In this document: positions 32,273 through 45,300 of the stretch, in pieces
How the letters are laid out: each line of letters begins with the position of its first letter
Numbering within the stretch: the stretch's first letter is position 1
From: Pholis gunnellus
Lineage: Eukaryota > Chordata > Actinopteri > Perciformes > Pholidae
Direction of reading: 5' to 3'
NCBI GenBank assembly: GCA_910591455.2
Contig: OU342818.1
Coordinates: 22,730,771-22,794,770 of the forward strand
DNA: 64,000 nt
The notes under the pieces: model-generated
Told to the model about the DNA's origin: nothing
Seen by the model: only the letters and a program-made list of their open reading frames with translations
Database searches by the model: none
Position numbers and translations under genes: made by a program

Positions 32273-33048
32273 GTTATTGTTTCTGTTAATTGGTATGCCA
32301 TCAAAAATGTCATAACAATCTCTTAGTATTATAGAACATCATAAAATGTTCATAATAAAAAGTAGTATAGAATCCCATAAAATGTTACAAAATAATATAG
32401 TATAAAATGCCTTAAAAAAGTCACACAAAATAGTTATGTATGCTTTAAAAAATAAGTCATAAAAAAGCAATTCAAATGAAAACAAGTCATACAAAATATC
32501 ATAGTATATTATATCATAAACATGTCAAAATATAGTAGGCCATAAAAAGGCATACAAATGTCAAGGTATAGTGTATGCCACACAAAATATATTTTTTTGA
32601 TAGTAGATCGATTCAATTTCACTTGCTCGATCATATTCTTAATGCATTTGGTGTGTAGCGTCTCCTCTTCTAGCCTCACTGAACCTCCTGTTCTTGTGTA
32701 ATCTCCCACAGACTCCAGTGGCAGACAATAACACCACTCAGTGGGTTGGTTTTCACCAGCCGCCACTGAGTTGTATACAGATATACTGTATGAAAGAGTA
32801 ACACTAGAATGACCATATAGTTGAATCAACACGTCTCTAAAACAGTTTCAACAAAAACTATAACCTTCATGAGTGTAGGATTTATTGAAGCGCTATTTTA
32901 TTAGAATGAATTAGTTTAAGCTCGGTGTACCTAATAAACTGGCAACTGTCTGTGGGAATACTCACATTTTACATGGTCAAACTTTACTAACTGCTCTTCA
33001 AAAAATATTGACAGTGCATAAATTACCACTTAACTTTAATCATATTAT

Positions 33049-33054
33049 TTTATT
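33049..33054 (-). terminator. candidate rtn4ip1 polyadenylation signal
   Basis: AATAAA on the minus strand about 220 bp past the stop. Another lies at 32881-32886. Confidence 0.45.
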
Positions 33055-33270
33055 TTTTAAGCCAGTAAAAAAAATGTCAAACATTCGAAAGTATACAACA
33101 GCATCTTACATACATTTCTAGCGACAAAACCCACACCAATAACAATCAATAACTTTGTTCTTGTACCTAATTTGCAACTGTGGATACAATAAGCAAAAAC
33201 CTAGCATTCAAATGAGTTTCATTCACTTTCACGAGTGTACATGAAGATGTACGGTCTCCAACAGTCAGTG

Positions 33271-36200
33271 CTATAAGTCATCTCCTCCTTTGCTGATCTG
33301 CACCACGGTCTTTCCGCGAGCGTGACCTTTCTCCATCTTCTCGAAGGCCTGGGGAACCTGGGAAAAGCTGAAAGTCTCTTCCACCACAGCCCGAATCTGA
33401 TAGAGCACATAGAGGGAGGCAGAGGTTAAACGAGCCCTGCTTCCAGTGTATTTCAATATCAGTGAGGAAACTGTTTTCACATGATGCCTTCAATGATAAA
33501 AATGAACTAAAGGCATGTTTGTGCAGGAGCATGCTCAAGTGAGAATCGTAACATATAGATAGAGGGGTGTTATCTGCATAGAGAGTGATAATCCCCAGTT
33601 TAACTGCATGCTATATCACAATGTAATCTATCACACTACAGTATCACCAATCATTTGTTGAAGTGCCAAATGCATTTATGAAATCTAATGTACTATATTC
33701 ACAGATAGGCCTGGTACTTTTGTGACCCATGCATTTCTAAAAGTCATTAAATGCCAAATAACCGGCATGTCATTGCAGAACATGTCATTTGTTTTATGAG
33801 AACATAATGTGCTCCTCAGGTTAACATGGCATTAACGATGAGGTTTAGGGTTGGGTGTACAACACGGGAGAAGCGAGAACATTTTTACTTTACTTATTTA
33901 TTGGTAATATGGGTGAATTACATGCTTTAATAATGCTAATCAATAGACATATCTTTTGACGCTTTGTTCCCCATGTTTTCACTGGAAAAATGTGGAATCC
34001 GTGTTCAACAGCTGTTTGCTGTGCAAGCATATGATAAGATAAGATAAGATAGACTTTATTGTCCCGAAGGAAATTTGTCTTGGAAACATACATACAGCAT
34101 GGTTAATGGGGGCTACTGTGAGATCACAATGCCACAACAAAAGATTTAAATAACCAATGGAGTTAACTCTGGTGTGCCATGTGAGTAAATTGCACAGCAG
34201 CCTGTCTCTTAATTTGGAGAAGCAAGCATCGATCCTGCTGCTGTATGATGGCCACAGCTATTTAATAAAGTTGAAGTAAAGGCATGAGACAGTGTCTGAA
34301 ACTGATGCTTCAAGCCAAAAGAGAACAATTTAACCCCTGATGTGCACGCGATGATAAACAAACTGGTTTCAGTTCATTGTCAGTCCCTGAACAGTTTAGA
34401 GAATACATCTGGTACTGTACCTGTCCTGCATCCATCATCTCCCTTACTTCATCCAAGGCAGGACCGCTAGGTGCAAAGAACCCCCAGCGGTAGTGAACTC
34501 CTTTGACTAGGTGCTATAAGAAAACAGAAGGAGAGAAAAGACATGGCGCTGAAGTAAAACTTGTGTATTTGTGTTCACAGCAGACACTTCACCGTTGGCC
34601 GTCGTGTTGAACGGATCATGTTACTGTGAGACATTTAAAATATGCTTATTTTACACTCTTCCTACATGACCTGTTAGTTCCTGTTGTAAAGGACCCATTA
34701 ATTATAGTGATAACTATAGACCTTAGAGGGCTTTACAATCTGTACACATGCGGCATCCTCTGTCCCGGAACCCTCACATCGGAACAATTCTTTCTTTTAC
34801 GAACAGAGAACACGGTGTACTGTGTGCATGTGGGCGAACCAGGAGGTGAGAGTCCTGGAGGTGCACACTACTTCCTGTCTATAAACCCACAAGGTACATC
34901 CCTCTCCCATTCTTTTTTACTTGTTTTTATTCTGCTGTGTTTCCATTTTAGCTCTTCCATATTATCATCTCTCCAACCAGCGGCGTGTCAGCGAGTCATC
35001 AGCACCTGGAAAAATACACCTCTGCTGCGTCAGTCTGAATACTCGCTCACAGATTGTAGTTCTGATTGGGGGGTATAGTGTGGGTGCTAATGAGACAATG
35101 CAGCTGTAAATTCACTCCTAGTCTTACTTATATATTACATTTTTTGATCAGCTGAGCCCCTTCACAAGTCTATTGAGGGAGTTTAAGTTCAAAAGGGAGA
35201 GTGTGGTCTCCACGTGGCGTTTCTCAGGCGGCGTTAAGGCGTAACACTAACAATGGCAATGGTATTGTGTGGAAAGCAACACACACCCAACTCCCCTTGT
35301 GTTTAAGATAGTCACATGGCTCTTCTTTTGGCAAGAAAAAAAAAAGTGAAAGGGCAAGTTTCTCTGGGGCTGTCCCGGCCCGCTACAATCCTCCATCTAG
35401 CTACTTAAGTTTCGAGTTCATGAGTAATTCAAAAACGTACATCGGCTCTGTGAGGTAGTGCTTTGATATAGTGGCAAAACACAACACGTATTATCACCTT
35501 ATAAAGTCGTTATGGGGCAAATGTTAGCTAATATTAGTGAAGTCCAATATTCTCAGTCCGTCCAGTCTCTCGGCTATCGGTCTGATGACGATTTAGCCTC
35601 AGGGGGCAACAAACAATATGTTGGGGGTTCCGGTGTTGCCATCAGATATTCAGGCCAAGCCTTCCTCCCCTGTGCACTGGTCAGTGTTTACAACCCGATT
35701 AGCAACTTGAGGCACAAGAATGAAGTTGGAGAGGAGTACGATCAGACTGTTTCAGAAGAAGCCTGTTTACAATCAAAATATAAACTGATAAAAAGATAGC
35801 CGATGGGTTCTGAGATTGCATTTCGGCTTACACATTCCACCTATTTTGCTCTCCATGCGGACGGTTTACCTGCATGCACCCGAAGACCGCTCAAACATGA
35901 TTGGTCAATACTACTCGGACTACGAACGCTTACAATACTAAAATCTTATCCGGCTGCAATGATTCTGCATTTATATTCAGTTATCTTAGCTTAGAGAAAG
36001 TACTCTACTATGTTCACCCACTATACCAGGGGTCACCAATTGGCGGACCGTGGTTCGGATCCAGACGCGGTTGTATCGCGATTGATAATAAATAATTGTT
36101 ACATTTTGACGGAGCGCTTCTATTTGAACCGGCGCAGCTTTTCCAGCATTTACGGCTTGTTACTTGTTCAGCGGTGCAGGAAACACGCTGAGCAATGCGT

Positions 36201-36996
36201 AGTAAATCACATTACGTGATGCAGCTCAGCCAATCAAATATGGATTGTCTGACAAGTTTCCTGATTCGAGTGAGATGTAGACACACCGTGACACAGGTGG
36301 GAGAGACGAGGAAACACATCGCAGAGCAGGAATAATACATTTTACAGTGAAAAAATGTAATCACAGCACCTAACCCAGAATGAGAAATATCGCCAGAGAA
36401 CAGAGTCTGTAACCAAGAATGGACCGACTCGTAAAGGCGAATTCTTCCCAAGGGCAGCTTAACATCTTTGTCTCATTTGGAGCAAACGTATCCACTCACG
36501 TCTGACATAAAGACAGAACATAAACGTAAGAGCCCAATATGATCAGAATTGTGTCAAATTCACTGACCAACAATGATGTCAACAGAGAGAATAGAGCTGG
36601 AACAAGTGGTTTATTAACCACAGATACAGTCCATGCTCACCAATTTATCGTTTTAGAAGATGAGAAAAATATAATAGTGACTTTTTTGATTGACATCACT
36701 TGACCCTGAATGAACTGAATTTAAAGCTGCAGGACAACTCAGTGAAATTATTTTTTCTAAAATGAATTACTTTATTTTAAGATGCACATATTTCAAAAGC
36801 TTTCTGTTATGCCAGTTATGCTTTCATCCAGCCATTATTTTACTTGAAATGAGAAGAACATTTATTTATGTATTTCTATGTGTTATTTATAATCCATCGA
36901 GTTAAATTTGAAAACTGAGAATAATAATTCTTAAAATATAATTGACAGTTGTGTACTACACAGATACTTTACTACTACTATACTTCTTGAATATGT

Positions 36997-37051
<55 letters not shown>

Positions 37052-37915
37052 CACTAAATAGTGCGAGTTAGATATTATTGTAATGTTCCGGACCTTTACA
37101 CGAGGAGATTTTCTCAATCTGGACCTTTTGGAAATTTCATTGAATACCCCTGTGCTAGACGTTAGCTTTGTCCTTCTGCCGTCTTTTTTTCTCTTGAAAA
37201 ACTAAAACCATGATCCTGTTTCCATTACCCGTGTCACTGTGGCTAGAATTTCTGGGAGTACAGAATATGGACCAGCCAAATATTACGAGGAAAGCCTTTT
37301 GAAACTTTTTAACACTTTGGAACAACTGAAGTTCCCCACACGGTACTTCTGCATTACATCCTGTTTCAGTAGAAATGTGTCAGGGCAAAGTTTCCTTGTT
37401 ACCTAATGGAATGGAAATAAGTTGCATCATGCTCTAATCTCTTGTGTGCACTTGTTACTCCGAACAGTAAATGCGTGTCCCATCCACAGAACTTTCCTTT
37501 AGAACTTCTGGATATTTATACATCTATAATCCCGTATTACTTAATAATACCTTATTATTATTATTGTACTTATTCTCCAGGTTAACCATGTAAAACATAT
37601 CCCTGAATGACCTCGACTAATAAAAAAGGGACCCGAATTTGGCTTTTAGGTGAAACCAAAATTTGAACCAAGAAGGAAGTAGAGGTGTTTTGACTCTCAG
37701 AAGAATGGCGACACATGCTTGAGTCAGTTTAAACTGTGGATTGTGTGGTTAGGACTTAAGCGGAAAGAGGTGGTGACGGTAATGCACGGATGTGACAGAG
37801 ACACACACACACACACACACTAGCCACAAGTGCACTGCATGCAAGCTTTGCATGATGCTCACCACATTGCACATGCTGACAGGATGCCGTTTACCCCGGA
37901 TGTACTGAGCTCCGG

Positions 37916-37955
<40 letters not shown>

Positions 37956-40900
37956 GGGGGGGGGGGGGGGGGGGGGATTACACACCATTAATGTTCTGCA
38001 CATGCATTAATAAAGTTATAGGTCATCACACTGGCGACGGAGACTGAGAAACACTGTAGCCATGGTGACTGTAAAGATATCTCAAAGCCTGTGGTATTGA
38101 TGAGCGGCTCCTTCTTGAAGGGAAATGGCTGAGGCATTTTTACACAGTTCTTCTGTGCCAGACTTCTGGACTGTGTGACTCGCTAATCACGACTGGCTGT
38201 GTTGAATGTCATCTACCCACTTGTTCATTAACGCGCTAAATTTTCAGCTGTAAAACAGAGTGCTCTTTACATTTTCTAATTTTGTGAATATTGCAACTCA
38301 AATATGTAAAAGGGGTTGGTTTGGGGCTGTTTGTATGGTTTGGTCGAGGCCCCTTAGTGCCAGTTAAAGGAAATCTTAATGCTACAAAAAAGGAAACATA
38401 TTTTAGGCAACTTCCAACTTAGTGGCAATAGTTTGGAGAAGGCCCCTTCCTGTCTCATCCAAAGACTGTATGTAAGAAGTGGACGTAGTCATCGTGTGTT
38501 ACCCATTGGTTTGTGTTCTGCCATTCTGAAGCCTCCCTCGAATTTGGCGATTTCGCCTTCGCCATCTTGGATTATGGCTGTCGCCATGTTGGTTTTTTTG
38601 CAACCAATGAACAGAAGTTACCATATTTGGACTGTGGAGGAGTGACGTAGATATATACATATACGTCTCTGGCAGCGACCTGTCAATCACAGTAAGCCCG
38701 CCATAAAGCAAACTCTGCTTTGTGGTCTATTTGACTCTAAATGGATCATAACTTACTAAATGAACATCATGCTGTCTTTTCTCATAGACTTCCATACAAT
38801 CAAATTTATTTTTGCTACCGGAGGAGTCCCCCTCTGCTGGTCAGTAGAGAGAATGCAAGTTTAAAACACTTCCGCATCGGCTTAACTCGGCAGAACGGAG
38901 GTTACCACCTGGTTACACCACAACAATTACCACGTGCACAAACCAAACGCATCAAGAAATAGTCTTGCAGTTGGGAAAAACTTGACTGCACAGAGCCCTG
39001 ACCTGAACCTCATCCAACACCTCTGGGATGAACTGGACTCTAACTGCGACCTAACTAAAAACAAGCAAATCCATGAATCTAGGTATCAAATCTTGTTGTG
39101 GAAAGCCTTCCTGGAGGAGCGGAGGCTGTTACAGCAGCAGATTAATGCTGATGGTTGTGAAATTAGATGTTCAGCAATTACATATGGGTGTTATGTGCTC
39201 TCATCACATACTTTGTTTGGAACTCCAGATACATTTGGCCATGTAGTGTACGTAAACACAGCCTAGCCGAACCGAATCATCCGATGATGTTGCGATGTTT
39301 AGACAGGGTCATTGTTTTGACCGAGACTGGTGATAGAAGCGTGCAAAATTTCTAACCAAAATTCCATTTTTTAAAAGTTTGTCCAAGAATTTCTTTTGCT
39401 GGAAGAAATCAAACCAGATATCTCTGCTGACTTAAATGTAAATACTCCTATTCCTACAACACCTACTAGCAGCAACGTGTAGCATTCATGCATCCTTGCG
39501 TGGTGCACTCTTCAGTATAAAATGTAACTAATCAAACTGCATCCGTTACCCCCTTTCCACCTGGCATTAAAGTTTGTTTTGGGCAATCAGATAGCGCTCG
39601 ACCACATGAGGTATGCACCCAAAATACATTGTGGACAGATTGTTATCTGATCGACCAGGACACCTCTGGAACTCTGGAGTGTAAATGCATTGCATTTTTC
39701 AACACACCTACAACAACTACGTGGGTGGAAAAAACGCAATCTCTTCAAACCAGCGAGGTAGTCACGCTTGTCAAAATTGATATTCGATACACAATGGAGT
39801 CGAGACCAGGGCCCCGTTCCTCGTACGTGGCTAACTGAGTTAGCCGGATAATTTTCAGGATGAGATTACATAAGTGAGGCTTTTCGATTCATCGAAGCAA
39901 GTTTGGAAAAATCACCATAGCAACACATCCATAAGCTTGAACCTGCTTGAGCTAGATCCGCTGGATAAGCTGCCACTCCCCCGGAAAAAAGTGTCAGCTC
40001 CCTTCCTCAGAGATCCATCGATGAGGAAGCGATATTAGTCAGATTAGCGTTTTATAGGGAGAGAGTTCTTCGAGATCGCCAAGATCCGTTATCACATCAT
40101 GATGACTTCCTGTACGAGCGCTATCGATTCTACCGACAAGGAATCATTTATTTAAAGACCTTCCCGAGCCGTACATTGAACACCACACTCTGCAGCCGAG
40201 CATCGACTGTCTCACAGACTGTATCACAGCCTCGCGCTTTTTTGTGAGTGGTTCATGTTTGTACAGTGTCGGTGATGCGGAGAACATCGGGAAAGCCGCT
40301 GCATGCCGTGCTGTTCATAAAGTTTATTTGGCGCTTAATAAACTTCTGGATGTGTTCATTACATCACCATGGCACATGTTGTATTGATCACCATTCTGAA
40401 TAATGTTTGTGTGCTTAGTGTTTACTTGCTCCCGTGTCCTCTTGATGGCTGGTTGAACTACATGATGGTTGAAAGCACTCATAATGATATGACAGTATTA
40501 TTAGTACACCATAGATATCATTGTTGTAGAACATGATTAAGGTGGACTCATGATAACAATAGAGAGAATCACACAATTTATTTTCACTGCTGATTATGAA
40601 TAATACATACACACTGATCCGCCCATACACAGATTTGCACATGCAAATTCAAACTCCTATTCTATATGATAATCTACACATACATGTATATACACACATA
40701 TATATAAAGTGGGGGAAAAAAGTATTTAGTCAGCCACCAATTGTGCAAGTTCTCCCACTTAAAAAGATGAGAGAGGCCTGTAATTTTCATCATAGGTACA
40801 CCTCAACTATGAGAGACAGAATGAGAAAAAAAAATCCAGAAAATCACATTGTCTGTCAAATTATGGTGGAAAATAAGTATTTGGTCAATAACAAAAGTTC

Positions 40901-42309
40901 ATCTCAATACTTTGTTATATACCCTTTGTTGGCAATGACAGAGGTCAAACGTTTTCTGTAAGTCTTCACAAGGTTTTCACACACTGTTGCTGGTATTTTG
41001 GCCCATTCCTCCATGCAGATCTCCTCTAGAGCAGTGATGTTTTGGGGCTGTCGCTGGGCAACACGGACTTTCAACTCCCTCCAAAGATTTTCTATGGGGT
41101 TGAGATCTGGAGACTGGCTAGGCCACTCCAGGACCTTGAAATGCTTCTTACGAAGCCACTCCTTCGTTGCCCGGGCGGTGTGTTTGGGATCATTGTCGTG
41201 CTGAAAGACCCAGCCACGTTTCATCTTCAATGCCCTTGCTGATAGAAGGAGGTTTTCACTCAAAATCTCACGATACATGGCCCCGTTCATTCTTTCCTTT
41301 ACACGGATCAGTCGTCCTGGTCCCTTTGCAGAAAAACAGCCCCAAAGCATGATGTTTCCACCCCCATGCTTCACAGTAGGTATGGTGTTCTTTGGATGCA
41401 ACTCAGCATTCTTTCTCCTCCAAACACGACTAGTTGAGTTTCTACCAAAAAGTTCTATTTTGGTTTCATCTGACCATATGACATTCTCCCAATCCTCTTC
41501 TGGATCATCCAAATGCTCTCTAGCAAACTTCAGACGGGCCTGGACCTGTACTGGCTTGAGCAGGGGGACACGTCTGGCACTGCAGGATTTGAGTCCCTGG
41601 CGGCGTAGTGTGTTACTGATGGTAGCCTTTGTTACTTTGGTCCCAGCTCTCTGCAGGTCATTCACTAGGTCCCCCCGTGTGGTTCTGGGATTTTTGCTCA
41701 CCGTTCTTGTGATCATTTTGACCCCACGGGGTGAGATCTTGCGTGGAGCCCCAGATCGAGGGACATTATCAGTGGTCTTGTAGGTCTTCCATTTTCTAAT
41801 AATTGCTCCCACAGTTGATTTCTTCACACCAAGCTGCTTACCTATTGCAGATTCAGTCTTCCCAGCCTGGTGCAGGTCTACAATTTAGTTTCTGGTGTCC
41901 TTTGACAGCTCTTTGGTCTTGGCCATAGTGGAGTTTGGAGTGTGACTGTTTGAGGTTGTGGACAGGTGTCTTTTATACTGATAACGAGTTCAAATAGGTG
42001 CCATTAATACAGGTAACGAGTGGAGGACAGAGGAGCCTCTTAAAGAAGAAGTTACAGGTCTGTGAAAGCCAGAAATCTTGTTTGTATATAGGTGACCAAA
42101 TACTTATTTTCCACCATAATTTGCAAATAAACTCTTTAAAAATCAGACAATGTGATTTTCTGGATTTTTTTTTCTCATTTTGTCTCTCATAGTTGAGGTG
42201 TACCTATGATGAACATTACAGGCCTCTCTCATCTTTTTAAGTGGGAGAACTTGCACAATTGGTGGCTGACTAAATACTTTTTTTCCCCACTGTATATATA
42301 CATGTATAT

Positions 42310-42351
<42 letters not shown>

Positions 42352-45300
42352 TATGATACATAAGCGCATACAGTACATATATCCTCATAAGTATCTATTA
42401 ATTCGTATCAGTTAGATACTCTTTGGGCTTGTTTTTATCTACTTATTCTGAAAGAGTTGATATAATTATTGTCGCTATAGAACTCATTGGATGATGCGTT
42501 CCATTAAGCCTACTGCCAGCAGCACATTTAAAGTAATATCATCTGATTGATTGGGGTGATGAGGCTCTTAAAATTAACCTATACATTTTCCCAACACTTG
42601 CGCATTTAACGACGTCTGCGATATTTTGCCATGCTTCTCGTCTAGCCCTCGCAGCGTTAGATTTCGCCATGATTATGGTCTTGAATTCCTCGTATGTGTT
42701 CATGATCATCTCCTGCTCGTCAGCGGAGTAAAAAGAGGCTCTTTCTTTGAGTTTATTTGCCGTTGTACTGTTAGAAAATCATGGTTTCGGTGATCGACGC
42801 TTCCCCCTTTTGAAGTAGGACGGACACGCGCAACGATCCTGTTGTCTGACATCTGGTTCGAATTAACGAGACCGAGATAGCCTGATGTCAATCATCGAGT
42901 TAATTTAAGCTGGATAATAGGACATTTGATCGACTTAGTTGAACCACGTACGAGGAATAGGGCCCAGGTGTCGTATTTCAGTTTGGTCCGACGAAAATAT
43001 ACAAGCTAAACGATTCGTATCGCAACCAAGCCATTTATGAAGCAGCGGCTGAGCGAATGGGTGGAGGACGATGTGACTTTCGCTTGTTTGAGCTGGCCAG
43101 AGAGCGATCGAACCTCAATGTGGAAACTGAGACACATACCAGGTGTAAAAATAATCAGGTCAAATCCTATCTGGATACGAGACGCATTGCAATGCAAGGT
43201 GTAGGGGGGGGTCTGTGTTATTCCGTCAGGATTACCTTGAGGGCTTTGGTGGCCAGCGTGGCGGCAGTCTGCATCATGCCGTCAGCAATGCCCAGCCTGT
43301 CGGTGTTCTGGAGGAACGGTGTGACAAGGGTGACAAACTTGGCGCCACACCAAGGCTTAAGCAGATTCAGCGCCCAGCGCTCCGTGTCCCCCCCAACGTT
43401 ATCCAGGATCAGGTCGAATCTTGAGATGGAGAGGGGTAGGGTTTGTGAAAACAAGAGACACAAGCAAAGATACATACGTGTGGAGTCACTGGGCATTAAA
43501 GACACAGGAAATGAAAGGGAGGATTTGTAGATGAGGTAATAATTGGTGATTGAGAGGGAGCTTGAGTCTGAGTGTGATTAAGTTTGTTAGAAAATTGAAG
43601 AACTCCCACACTAATGAGCCGACCGCAGCTAGAGGGACTGGGTTGCCTTGGCAACAAGGGCTTTTCGTTGATACATACACACACCGAGTCCAATTAAACA
43701 CCAACATGAACGAAAAGCGACTGCATGTGTGTGGGATCATCTCACTTCTCCAGTGCCCTGAGCGGCTCCTCGACAGGCCCGGCCGTGTAGTCCACCACGT
43801 GGTCCGCCCCCAGGCCCCTCACAAACCGCTCTGCATTCTGGGAGCAGGTAACGGTCACGTGGGCTCCCCAAGCCTTCAGCATCTGGACACAAATGATAGT
43901 ATCAGCCGTTTTGTTGTGGCATCATTTGATGTCTGACTACGAAACACGTATACGTTTGGGGTTATTTGTGGCGAGCAGTGTTACCTAATTGTTTGAGAAG
44001 CACACAGAATGTATAAATAATGAGATCAAGTGTTACGCAGTGTCTGTGTAATGGGAGCTACAGTATTTGGGTCACCAGGCAAAGTGTGTGGCACAGTCAG
44101 AAACCCAACGGGCCAAACAGACTTTTCATTACACCTCTGTATATTTCATGATCCGTGTATGATTACATGTTTGTATCTAAAGCAGGCTATCCTGAGCTTG
44201 ATGCAGTTAATAATTAGCTTAGCATCATCCTCCTCCTCTTCATCCCCTACCTGTATAGCAAATGTTCCCACTCCCCCGGACCCTCCGAGGATCAAAATCC
44301 TGCGGGGAAGATAAAAAAAAAAAAAAGCAGACATGCATGATATAAATGTGATTACTTTTTTTCTCCACCATTGCTGCACAGACGCTCCCCTCATTAGGGT
44401 TTTGTCTCAAATGTGCCTGCAGGCTTTAGCGCCTCAAGCTCCGCTGCCAGAAAGCTGCAGCACATCGCCCACAGACTCATTACAGCAGGCAGGCTAACGG
44501 GGGCTAAGCTTAGAGGGAGCGCCCAGCAGAATAATTGGTTAGATCAAAGACAGGGAGCTTCTTTGGGGTGGACGGGGATTAACAGCAAGTGGAGATTGTG
44601 TGTTTGTGTGTGTGTGTGTCAGTGTTTATCCATCCCCTCACCGCTTCTTGGCACAGTTGTCCTTACTGAGCCCACCGGTGTTCACCAGTGCCGACCAGGC
44701 AGTGGTTGCCACATAGGGAATGGCTGCTGCCTCTACGTGGCTCAGTGACTTTGGTTTGTGGGATACCTGAGCACAACACACATCTGTAATCAGCGTTGGG
44801 ACATTTGAAATGTAATAGGTAAAAGATTACTAGTTGCCCTTTCAAAAATGTAATAACTACTCTTCCAGTATTAATTACTTCATCAAAGTACTTTTCTAAC
44901 AAATGTTTCAAACTTTATGTTCCATCGTCATAGGTACATACATAAAATGTGACACAAAATTGGGTGTATGTAAAAACTTATTTTTCATATGCTGATGTTG
45001 AAACTGATCAAGTGCACGACTAAAAATAAAGATAATCAACAAATAAGGAAACTCAACACACAGAAGTGATGCTGATAAAATAATAAACTTCCACAGAGAA
45101 AGAGGCAAACCTCAACAACATCATTAACCAACAATACCTCGTTGGCACTCAGCACCACGAATTCAGCCAAGCTGCCCTGCTTCCACGGTGGGATGGCTGC
45201 CCACACCTGATGGAGACACACGGCAACGCAACACTCATCAACCACAGACGCAAACAGCCGTGTGTCCACATTTCTATACAGTTAGTTCACAATAGTTTAG

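Larger units (their letters stand above)
30994..33048. other. intergenic, repeat-rich
   Basis: Between the coiled-coil gene promoter and the 3' end of rtn4ip1. Contains a 'gggcccgagcaccga' repeat fragment, a hAT-type element (31587-32272) and a 300-bp degenerate AT-rich tandem-like stretch (32280-32570, recurring cataaaa and atagtata). No gene seen. Confidence 0.6.
39807..42968. mobile_element. PIF/Harbinger element, decayed, hosting a Tc1 insertion
   Basis: Inverted ends: left ggccccgttcctcgtacgtgg, and on the minus strand from the right gggccctattcctcgtacgt. Plus-strand 40018-40360 encodes a HARBI1-like piece ([35 protein letters not shown], frameshift, then [20 protein letters not shown]). 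Minus-strand 42590-42703 encodes a Myb/SANT-like piece ([32 protein letters not shown]). Transposase plus Myb-like gene in convergent order is the standard Harbinger layout. Removing the Tc1 leaves about 1.6 kb, so the middle is deleted. Target duplication not resolved. Lies in rtn4ip1 intron 7. Confidence 0.85.

Noticed and set aside
40018..42703. HARBI1-like and Myb-like reading frames as host genes
   Set aside because: Both are frameshifted fragments lying between Harbinger inverted repeats, so they are transposon remains and not domesticated genes.
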